Of a DNA stretch of 33,819 nt, positions 18,032 through 26,085 are shown piece by piece. This DNA comes from Candidatus Zambryskiibacteriota bacterium (GTDB lineage: Bacteria; Patescibacteriota; Minisyncoccia; Phycocordibacterales; WO2-35-19), in the NCBI GenBank assembly GCA_003233455.1, contig QILQ01000052.1, positions 1 to 33,819 on the forward strand, written 5' to 3'. Both the position numbers and the translations under genes were made by a program. How positions within the stretch are numbered: position 1 is the stretch's first letter; the number at the start of each line of letters is the position of its first letter. Under the pieces are notes generated by a model. That model made no database searches and had not been told where the DNA came from. It saw nothing but the letters and a program-made list of their open reading frames with translations.

Positions 18032-18774
18032 ATTATTAATAAATCTTTTAACAACTTAAATTCTTTTTCTTTTTTAATCACTTCTTCATGATACTTGTTT
18101 GTTTTCCAATAAATCTTGTAAGCATTAGCTGATGATTTAGAGCTGATAATTCTATATTTATCATCAATAATTTCAATGGTACAGCAATTATCTATAGCGA
18201 CAGCAATGCCTGGCGTTTTCCTCATCATTTTTTTAAGGTCTGGTTTTCTATCTTTCTCAAAATCATAGTGTGGACAATACAGAGCATTTATTAAACCAAG
18301 ACCGGAAACTTTTATTAAATCCGCTTTGGAGTTAACAGATTTTCTGGAATCAGAACTTCCATATTTAAACCAACAAATTGAACCAGCACTCAATCCCGAA
18401 AGAACGGTACCTTTCTCATAAGCTCGTTTTAAAATTTTATCAACACCAGTTTTTCTCCAAATATTCATCATTTTCAAAGTATTGCCGCCACCAACATAGA
18501 TTATATCTGAACCAAAAACCTTTTTCTCAATCTCTTTCTTGCTAAGATTTTTGTTTATTAAATACAAAACATCGGTTTTGCATCCAAGTTTGCCAAAATG
18601 TTTTTTTACAGTTTCGTAATACGATTCTGAATCAGCACTGGCAGTTGGAATAAAAAGTAATCTGGGATTTTTCTTTCCCGTTAGTTTTATTATTTCTTTG
18701 TCTATTCGGGTGGTTTCTACAGGAAAACCTGGTCTACCTATTTCACCGCCACCAATGGCCATAATTTTTTTCAT
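18028..18774 (-). CDS. peptidase S51 (dipeptidase E-like)
   Basis: IMAIGGGEIG...DIIYVGGGNTLKMM...LSGLSAGSICWF nucleophile elbow. Confidence 0.85.
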   Translation of the reverse strand: MKKIMAIGGGEIGRPGFPVETTRIDKEIIKLTGKKNPRLLFIPTASADSESYYETVKKHFGKLGCKTDVLYLINKNLSKKEIEKKVFGSDIIYVGGGNTLKMMNIWRKTGVDKILKRAYEKGTVLSGLSAGSICWFKYGSSDSRKSVNSKADLIKVSGLGLINALYCPHYDFEKDRKPDLKKMMRKTPGIAVAIDNCCTIEIIDDKYRIISSKSSANAYKIYWKTNKYHEEVIKKEKEFKLLKDLLII

Positions 18775-18815
18775 AAATTTATAATACTACGATTTTGGAG
18801 CGAAAATAGATGGCC

Positions 18816-19130
18816 TTATAAAAGGCCAAATTCAACGGTAATTTCATTAGGGACTTTTTTATCCAACTCTGTATTTATTATCCCACCAATATTTAAAAAC
18901 ATTTTGAGTGATCGCTTATTGTGCTCCTGAATATGGGCGTATAATTTTTTGACCTTTTTGTTCCGACACATATCTAAAAAATATTTCACAAAATTTGAGC
19001 CGATACCTTTGCCCCTATAATCTTTTTGTATGGTTATTTGTTCTAAATACCAATGTTCAGAATTGTCATGGAATTTTTTATCCCATCCGAGAAACCCAAT
19101 GATTTTGTTTTCATAAACTTTAAAAGTGTA
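18816..19130 (-). pseudogene. GNAT acetyltransferase, 5'-truncated
   Basis: Manual translation: YTFKVYENKIIGFLGWDKKFHDNSEHWYLEQITIQKDYRGKGIGSNFVKYFLDMCRNKKVKKLYAHIQEHNKRSLKMFLNIGGIINTELDKKVPNEITVEFGLL*. GNAT motif A YRGKGIG present, N-terminus missing, in-frame TAG immediately upstream, no usable start. Confidence 0.75.
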
Positions 19131-19167
19131 CTAGTTTGAGTACTATATATTCATAGTACAACGGGTA

Positions 19168-19226
19168 CTGTATTAGTCCACCATCTTAGCTTAGTTATTG
19201 GGGTTTGCGAAGCGAGTTACCAACAG
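19168..19226 (-). repeat. 59-bp direct repeat, copy 2 (putative cassette recombination site)
   Basis: Identical over 59/59 bp to 9528-9586; upstream 19150-19163 also matches 9509-9522 at 12/14. Confidence 0.9.
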
Positions 19227-19229
19227 TCT

Positions 19230-20435
19230 CTATATGTTCCTACTTCCGAATATTTGTATTATCCCAGCACCTTTATAGTCTTCTCGTCTGTAATCTTTTA
19301 CTTTCAACAGTAACTCTGGAAAGTTATTTTGAACCATTTTTATATCTCTGGGAGTTTTACTTAGAGTACTCGCTAATTTCTTTTTTAATGCTATTGTTAG
19401 TTTTATTTTATTTTTCTCATCTGAATTAAAGATAAAAATATCTTGGTTATTAACCCTTACAATATTATTCATCTTTCCAAATTCAGCCTTTCTTCTCACT
19501 TTCACCTGAACAATACCGTGGAAAAATATGAAGAATTTCAAAATCGTCTGCGATACTATATCAAACGCATCTGACTGGAAATTGGTTCTACTAGGTATTG
19601 GAAATTGAGGTGGTAAATATCCTCTCTGATCAAACAAATCAGCATGGGCCACATCTTCTTTATTTCTCTTCTTCCATAGTTTCAAAATATCCTTTTTTAT
19701 TTCATTAGATAAACCAATAGTCTTAGACATAGATTCTAATCTATTGGGAAAATACCTACCAGTAAATATTTTGGTTAGCACTTCTACACTCTTTGCTAAA
19801 TCAAGGATAACTTTGTCTAACAGGAACCCCTGGTGGAATAATCGCCTGGCTTCAAGAAAATACTCGAGTGATTTGCTTACAGTATAAATATCTGTTTTAT
19901 ATATTCTGTTTATCAAATCTTTACCCTCTTCATCAAAATTATTTTCTATGGGAAGGTTTATTTGACTCACTGAACCCCCAAAAAATATTTTATCTTCATC
20001 AACTTCTTTTTCTTTATCATTTACTATCTGATAAATCTTACATATTTGATAATCATACGGTTTAAATAAATATCTGTTGTGCTTCCTTTCAAATAAAGAT
20101 GAAGCAGACAAAGATAATGAAACTACTAGTCTGTCGAATCTGCCTATGGCAACGCCCAATACACCACCGAGATCTGGGTATGAAATGTCTGTGTAAGTTA
20201 CAATCTGGCTTTTTATAATACGACTATCCGAAGTCCTCACTGGTATGAGAAAACTCTTATAATCCGTGGTAACTATCGATTCTGGATTTTTAACAGCCAA
20301 TGGAGAAAAGTGTCTATTTTTCTGTTCTTCCTGTGTCATCGTGACAATAAAGCAGTCTCCAATCTTCAATTTTTCTTTAGGTAAGATATAACCAATTATT
20401 TTTGCATAGATTCTATATTTACTAGTACTTTTCAT
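19230..20435 (-). CDS. hypothetical protein with HEPN-like motif
   Basis: LFHQGFLLDKVILDLAKSVEVLTKIF...LWKKRNKEDVAHADLF: RNx5H resembling HEPN Rx4-6H. Stop codon 3 bp from the 59-bp repeat. Confidence 0.5.
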   Translation of the reverse strand: MKSTSKYRIYAKIIGYILPKEKLKIGDCFIVTMTQEEQKNRHFSPLAVKNPESIVTTDYKSFLIPVRTSDSRIIKSQIVTYTDISYPDLGGVLGVAIGRFDRLVVSLSLSASSLFERKHNRYLFKPYDYQICKIYQIVNDKEKEVDEDKIFFGGSVSQINLPIENNFDEEGKDLINRIYKTDIYTVSKSLEYFLEARRLFHQGFLLDKVILDLAKSVEVLTKIFTGRYFPNRLESMSKTIGLSNEIKKDILKLWKKRNKEDVAHADLFDQRGYLPPQFPIPSRTNFQSDAFDIVSQTILKFFIFFHGIVQVKVRRKAEFGKMNNIVRVNNQDIFIFNSDEKNKIKLTIALKKKLASTLSKTPRDIKMVQNNFPELLLKVKDYRREDYKGAGIIQIFGSRNI

Positions 20436-20534
20436 TATTTTAAAGTTTATTCAAGTTATTCAAATCTTCTTAAGAATTTTTGTTGATCATATAAATTTTT
20501 ACCTAACAGAAATCTATAATATTACAATAGACTT

Positions 20535-21551
20535 TTAACCCTTTATTTTATATTCACCCGATTCTAATTTGGATACAATTTCCTTCGTACCTTCATTAAA
20601 AGTTTTGAATGCATCACCTTTTAGTGGTTCATCTTTTATTTGAAGAAGTTTTTTCTTAATATTTTTATCCACTCCTTCTATATCATCAATAGTCTTTATG
20701 AATACATTTGGTTCATTTCGTAATAAAAACCACTCTTTATCAGTATTTTTATTTTTATCTAATAAGTCTAAATCTTCGTGTGTCATTTTTGGGAATAAAT
20801 AATAGAATTTTTTATTATAAAAATAATATTTAGTGAGAAACATTTCACCTACAGCAATATGACCAGCACGTTGTGATCCGTCAGTAAAATTCCTTCTACT
20901 TCTCCCAGCGTATTTTATAACATAATCATCTTTTATTATTGTTGATCTTTTTTTTGCAAATTCATTCCAATCTCCCTTATAAAATAATTGGAATTTTTCA
21001 TTGAATATTTCATACATCTTTTCCAGATAATCTTTTATAAAAAGATCAAAAGAGTTTTTATCGTTATATCTTTCTAATAATTCTTTTACTACATTAAGAT
21101 CATCCGTTATTAAATAATTACCTTTTTCTACTTGAGAGGCATAGTAAGCCATTCCATATAGATCTGGTTGTATTTTAGTAAGACCTTTTTTAAGATAATA
21201 GACCCCAACCAGGCCATTTTTAACAGCACCTAATGCATGATGAAATCTTTGGTATAGAGCATTTCCGCCAGAATTTCTATTTAGAGCATCAGTCCCTTCA
21301 AGTGCAATCACTGGTTTTTTATCAATTTCTTTCCCATTAAGTCCATCAATCCACTTTTCATCAACATACCACGCCGCATCACACGAACCATAAGAGACCC
21401 CATTAAACCCAAAGGTAAGACCACCTTCTGAGAATAATTTTTGATCATCATTACTACTTTGTGGAAAAATGCGTAGTTTAATATCGTTAATCTCATGACC
21501 AAGATAATCTATAATTTCTCGTTTTATTATTTCATCACTTGAATATGCCAT
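20535..21551 (-). CDS. putative restriction endonuclease subunit
   Basis: SCDAAWYVDEKW...KKPVIALEGTDALNRNSGG: D...ExT nuclease-like core; adjacent to two DNA methyltransferases. Confidence 0.55.
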   Translation of the reverse strand: MAYSSDEIIKREIIDYLGHEINDIKLRIFPQSSNDDQKLFSEGGLTFGFNGVSYGSCDAAWYVDEKWIDGLNGKEIDKKPVIALEGTDALNRNSGGNALYQRFHHALGAVKNGLVGVYYLKKGLTKIQPDLYGMAYYASQVEKGNYLITDDLNVVKELLERYNDKNSFDLFIKDYLEKMYEIFNEKFQLFYKGDWNEFAKKRSTIIKDDYVIKYAGRSRRNFTDGSQRAGHIAVGEMFLTKYYFYNKKFYYLFPKMTHEDLDLLDKNKNTDKEWFLLRNEPNVFIKTIDDIEGVDKNIKKKLLQIKDEPLKGDAFKTFNEGTKEIVSKLESGEYKIKG

Positions 21552-21552
21552 A

Positions 21553-22653
21553 TTATAAAGATTTTATTTTCTCTAAAATTTCTTCTATTTCTAACTCTAA
21601 AACAAAACTGACAAGGTCTGATTCTTTGTTCATTTTTCTATTCTTAACTTCAAAATAAAATTTTTTGAGCTCATCATTGGTAAAATTAGCAATCAGATAA
21701 AATTTTATATAATTTCCAAGCCAATCGATGTACTCTTTTTGTGATAAAGAATCCTCTGCAACATATTTAGTCTCTGGGAGAGTTATTTTGATTTTGTAGT
21801 TAATATCAAGTGTAATTAAGCCGAAATAATCTTTGGATGGTTTTGTTTTAGATGGATGAATTTCAAATCCCTGATCAAACAATCCAGTATTGAGATATTT
21901 CTCTAATTGTTTGGTCATAACTGAATTACCGGTCTTTGCCTCACCCACAATAAAATTATGTGTGACATTGTTATGTTCTGCCCTTGTTCCATGCTTAAAA
22001 TTTCTAATAAGTGCCAACTCAATCATATGGAAGCCCTCGTTAGGTAAATAACCATAACTGCTTATTTTTGTTATTATCTCATTGAGACCATACCCCGCAA
22101 AATCTGGCGATCCAATTGCATGAGCGAGAGGTATTTGACTTTCAACGATAAAACCAAGATGTCTGAAATATTCTCCCGCTAAATATTCCATGAACGGTTC
22201 CATACCATTACCCTGTTTACTTGTCTCGATTCTTTGGATTATATAATTTTCCCTGTCTTTAATGTAGTCAAATTTTTCTCTGAGTATATTATTTAGTTCT
22301 TCCTCTGATTCGAATTCAACTGGTACTACGTATTTATCACTTTCAAACAAATGGTGCTTCGCTTGAGACAGAATATACGGAGTATTTTTCAAAACCCCGT
22401 TGTCAAAAATTCCAGAAACAAATTTGTAGCTGAAAGCGTTATAAAATAACTTCATTAAACCCTTGGGGGTAAACTGATAAGTTGGATTCTCTAAATAACC
22501 AGCACCTGTAACACTGCTATAAATAAAAGCTTCTTTGGGTGGCATCTTGACTGCTGTACCCATTTCAGTCTCAACAATTCCAAAATTGAAATTGTTTTTA
22601 AATATTTTTAAAAAATCTTGTTTGTATATTTCCATATGTTTAAATATGTTCAA
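21553..22653 (-). CDS. putative restriction endonuclease, PD-(D/E)XK
   Basis: AIGSPDFAGYG...HNFIVGEAKTGNS: PD...ExK arrangement; overlaps the methyltransferase gene by 14 bp. Confidence 0.6.
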   Translation of the reverse strand: MNIFKHMEIYKQDFLKIFKNNFNFGIVETEMGTAVKMPPKEAFIYSSVTGAGYLENPTYQFTPKGLMKLFYNAFSYKFVSGIFDNGVLKNTPYILSQAKHHLFESDKYVVPVEFESEEELNNILREKFDYIKDRENYIIQRIETSKQGNGMEPFMEYLAGEYFRHLGFIVESQIPLAHAIGSPDFAGYGLNEIITKISSYGYLPNEGFHMIELALIRNFKHGTRAEHNNVTHNFIVGEAKTGNSVMTKQLEKYLNTGLFDQGFEIHPSKTKPSKDYFGLITLDINYKIKITLPETKYVAEDSLSQKEYIDWLGNYIKFYLIANFTNDELKKFYFEVKNRKMNKESDLVSFVLELEIEEILEKIKSL

Positions 22654-24256
22654 ATTTAAATAACGCCGATTGTGTAACTTCTTTATTTTGATGTTGAGTA
22701 GCTTTCTGAAAAAGATTTGTGATACTTTCGATATTTAATTTTTCATAATCAGCCACCTGTGATCCGTCGAAAATTTTACTAATTACCACACCCACAAATA
22801 AATCATAAGCTTTGTTAAGATTGAATAATTTACCATTATTTTCCCCTAAATACTTTATGATTTCATCAGCAATTTCATTAGGATATGCAACTTTTTTACT
22901 TGAAGTTTTGATCTTATTTCTCCTATTCTTGAATGTAACATAGAAATCCGATTTGGGGGAGAATTTTGCCCAGTTTTTGTTGTATGGACTTCCAAAGGTA
23001 TCGTAAGATGAAATGTCTACCAATTCCATTCCATTATCCCTTATTAATTCCGCCAAATTTATCCAAATCTTCAAATCCTTATTTTGAAAAGCTAAGGTAA
23101 AATAAGCATTCTTTTTTAAAACTCTTCTGACTTCACTAATAAAAGAAACGAGTTGATTATAATATTCGTTTATTCCTTTATTCTGAACAGGATTGATGAT
23201 CACTTCTTTATCTATATTAAATTCTTTATTAAGCCAACAATTCCAAATATATGAAAGTTCTGAATATTGGATAGTATCCCCGTAAGGAGGGTCTGTAATT
23301 AAATAATTTATGCTTGATGGTTTGACCTCAGACATTTTTAAGGATGACTTATTGTAAAGCTTTGATCTAGGTTTAGAAATCTGGTTTTGTGAGGCTTTTT
23401 CTGCAATGACCTCTTTCGCCATTTTGACATTATTAACACGATCAACAAATCTCCACCACACATTTTCTTCGATAAAGTCGTCCGGAATCCAAAAATTATT
23501 TACACTAAGAGGGCGGACATTTTCAGCCTTCAATTTGCTTACGTGCAATAAGGTATTAGTAAAGGCAAGCACAAACAACTTTTTATTTTTTAAGGATAAG
23601 TTGTTGATTGTATTATAAAGCAGGGCTAATGATAATAAATTTCTCTTTGAGAACATATCCGATACACGACGTACGCCTTTATATGAAAATCTGTCTTTAT
23701 AAAATTTACTTGGGAAATCTTTATCTGGGTAATTTAAATTTTCTGGGAATTTTATATTTGGCTTTATCTTATTTTTTGATAAGGTAACCTTTTCTTTATT
23801 TTGGAAATTTTCGTTGGCAATTATAGCGTTATAATCTTTTTCATTTTTTTTACCTAAAATAGTGTAAAGAATATATTTGTCTTTTATTTTGTAAAGAGAC
23901 ATTATTTTTTTTCTCACTGCCTTTTCAATCATTCTGAATTCCTTTTCAAGAAGTGCCTGGTCATAACTAATATTTAGTGAATTCTGTGTAAGAAAAACTG
24001 CAAAAGGATTTAGATCATATCCGATAAAATTTCTACCAGCGAGTATTGACTGTAATCCAATAATTCCACTACCACAAAATGGATCCAAAACTAAATCATT
24101 TTCCTTTGAAAATTTCTGAATATATCGATCAATAACAAACCATGGTTTCCTTGACCAATATTTATGAAGTTTGGCGACACGAGAATACTTCCTGTCATAC
24201 CCAATAGCATTTATATCGATCAGATTATTTACAATTTGTGGGAGAGTTAAAGACAT
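22640..24256 (-). CDS. DNA methyltransferase (DPPY type)
   Basis: LVLDPFCGSGIIGLQSILAGRNFIGYDLNPFA and YLITDPPYGDTIQYSELSYIWNCWL. Confidence 0.88.
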   Translation of the reverse strand: MSLTLPQIVNNLIDINAIGYDRKYSRVAKLHKYWSRKPWFVIDRYIQKFSKENDLVLDPFCGSGIIGLQSILAGRNFIGYDLNPFAVFLTQNSLNISYDQALLEKEFRMIEKAVRKKIMSLYKIKDKYILYTILGKKNEKDYNAIIANENFQNKEKVTLSKNKIKPNIKFPENLNYPDKDFPSKFYKDRFSYKGVRRVSDMFSKRNLLSLALLYNTINNLSLKNKKLFVLAFTNTLLHVSKLKAENVRPLSVNNFWIPDDFIEENVWWRFVDRVNNVKMAKEVIAEKASQNQISKPRSKLYNKSSLKMSEVKPSSINYLITDPPYGDTIQYSELSYIWNCWLNKEFNIDKEVIINPVQNKGINEYYNQLVSFISEVRRVLKKNAYFTLAFQNKDLKIWINLAELIRDNGMELVDISSYDTFGSPYNKNWAKFSPKSDFYVTFKNRRNKIKTSSKKVAYPNEIADEIIKYLGENNGKLFNLNKAYDLFVGVVISKIFDGSQVADYEKLNIESITNLFQKATQHQNKEVTQSALFKFEHI

Positions 24257-24257
24257 A

Positions 24258-25280
24258 TTATTTCTTTTTAAAAATTAGGCAGTAGTGATGAAGGATATTA
24301 CTAGCCCATGCCGAAGGATAACCATAAGGGGCAAGTCCTACCTTATCTTGTATCCAAAGTTTTTCATCTTTAAGCTGATATTTTTTGGAAAGAATCCGCG
24401 CTAAATCCCATGCTAAAGGGTACATTTTGCCTTCTTTTTTAATATTTTTAACAATAACAGTCAGATACCCACCATCTTTGAGTAAATCAAAAATATCAAA
24501 ATAGATTTTAGCCAATCTTTCTAGAAATAATTCATAATCTTCAACATTGCCTAAATCATCTTGGTGCTCTGAATAATTCACATCAAAACCATTCTTAGTT
24601 CTATCAGTCTTAAAATTTTTTGTGCTTCGATTTAAAACATTCCAGTATGGTGGTGATGATATTGAGTAATCAATTTTTGGTAGATTAAGTTTCTTGATAT
24701 CTTCAGCATTTTTATTGAAAATATTTTTTTTAAATTCGGGCGTTCTTTTTATAGATAGTTTGTAATATTTCTTGTTCAATTCAATTCCGTAGCCAACTCT
24801 ACCAGTACGTTTACAAGCAACAAGAGTGCTTCCAATCCCACAAAAAGGGTCTAGAACATTTTCGCCTTTTTTAGTGAAAAATTTTACAAAATCCTCAATC
24901 ATTGTTGGTGAAAATGTAGCTGGGTGATCTTGGGTGTTGGGGGATATTTCTCGTTCTTCTTTTAAATCTTTTTGTAAAGCATTAAAAATAAACCAGCTAC
25001 AGCTAAATTTTACCCACTCCTTGCCAGTCATGTTATTTAAATGATTAGACAGATCATAAGCACCGTTTTCGGGATCAATTAAAATAGCATTAGCTTTTTC
25101 AATATCACCACTAGGATTGTATAGAGCAACGTCTTGCCATTTCTCCAAAAAATATTCTGGTATCAATTTTTTTCTTGTTTTGTAAATTTCAGCAAGTTTC
25201 TTCTTCGCTAGTTTATTTTTCTCTTTATCCAAAACAGGTACAACCTGTTTTTTATCTTTGTAATAAAAATAATTCTTCAT
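24258..25280 (-). CDS. DNA methyltransferase (SPPY type, likely N4-cytosine)
   Basis: VLDPFCGIGSTLVACKRTGRVGYGIELN and YSISSPPYWNVLNRS. Confidence 0.88.
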   Translation of the reverse strand: MKNYFYYKDKKQVVPVLDKEKNKLAKKKLAEIYKTRKKLIPEYFLEKWQDVALYNPSGDIEKANAILIDPENGAYDLSNHLNNMTGKEWVKFSCSWFIFNALQKDLKEEREISPNTQDHPATFSPTMIEDFVKFFTKKGENVLDPFCGIGSTLVACKRTGRVGYGIELNKKYYKLSIKRTPEFKKNIFNKNAEDIKKLNLPKIDYSISSPPYWNVLNRSTKNFKTDRTKNGFDVNYSEHQDDLGNVEDYELFLERLAKIYFDIFDLLKDGGYLTVIVKNIKKEGKMYPLAWDLARILSKKYQLKDEKLWIQDKVGLAPYGYPSAWASNILHHYCLIFKKK

Positions 25281-25939
25281 ATTAATTTCTCATTCTTAAA
25301 ACTAAAATAATTGCTTTTTGTGACAATAATATGATCTATTATTTCAATACCTAAAATCTTACCCGCTTCTGTTAACTGTCTAGTGGTTTCTAAATCATCT
25401 TCTGATGCTTCTGAATCTCCAGATGGATGATTATGGGCAATTATTATCTGTGCGGCTAGATAACGTACTGCTGGCTCAAATACTTCTCTAGGATGGACAA
25501 GATTACCGTTTAGGGAACCAATGGAAATAATTTCGCGTTTGATTTCTTGATTTCTGGAGTCAAGGAAGAAAATAACAAAATGCTCCTTTTTGTGGTCACG
25601 TAAATCTTTGAGTTCGTCCCAAACATCTTTTGGGGATAGAAGCAAGGATGATTGTTTGTTTTGCAAAAGTCGTCGACCTAGTTCGAAACAAGCGACAATC
25701 TCACATGCTTTTGCACTACCCAAACCAAAAGTATCTTTTAACTCCTTAACATTTGCCTTACTTAATCCATCGCCACTAAACTTTTTGAGTATTTTATTTG
25801 AAAGTTCTACAACATTCACTCCTTTCGTACCAGTTCCCAAAAGAATTGCCAAAAGTTCTGAATTTGAAAGTCGTTCAGGTCCATATTTTCCAAGCTTTTC
25901 TCGTGGTCTATCAATTTTTGGTAAGTCTTTTATTTTCAT
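25277..25939 (-). CDS. radC: RadC/JAB-domain DNA repair-like protein
   Basis: IKDLPKIDRPREKLGKYGPERLSNSELLAILLGTG...IIIAHNHPSGDSEASEDDLETTRQL. MKIKDLP start preferred; the ORF-track start at 26005 adds a non-homologous extension. Confidence 0.9.
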   Translation of the reverse strand: MKIKDLPKIDRPREKLGKYGPERLSNSELLAILLGTGTKGVNVVELSNKILKKFSGDGLSKANVKELKDTFGLGSAKACEIVACFELGRRLLQNKQSSLLLSPKDVWDELKDLRDHKKEHFVIFFLDSRNQEIKREIISIGSLNGNLVHPREVFEPAVRYLAAQIIIAHNHPSGDSEASEDDLETTRQLTEAGKILGIEIIDHIIVTKSNYFSFKNEKLI

Positions 25940-25990
25940 AATTAGCTTTATTTTAGCAGTTTTTACACATTTTGGTAGGCTGTTTGATAG

Positions 25991-26030
25991 TAGCTTAAAA
26001 CACATTTTTAAAGAAATAAGTTGCCAACAG
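25991..26030 (-). repeat. degenerate third copy of the repeat core (tagctta-N22-gttgccaacag)
   Basis: Shares tagctta and gtt(a/g)ccaacag with the 59-bp repeats at exactly the same 22-nt spacing; located between radC and the divergent recombinase. Confidence 0.4.
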
Positions 26031-26085
26031 TTTGTCTACTACGGGTCTTGGACTAAGTTCGAGTCCAGCGTCATTCATTAAGTAT

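Noticed and set aside
9528-19226. Classical integron attC sites
   Set aside because: No clear RYYYAAC/GTTRRRY core pair at the repeat ends and no tyrosine integrase in the window; only the architecture is integron-like.
9528-26030. CRISPR array
   Set aside because: Only 2-3 repeat copies separated by kilobases, no regular spacers, no cas genes.
26050-26066. Possible tRNA gene (TTCGAGTCC with GGACT/AGTCC stem)
   Set aside because: T-loop signature does not sit in a proper T-stem; no D-arm, anticodon arm or acceptor pairing. Kept only as a possible att remnant.
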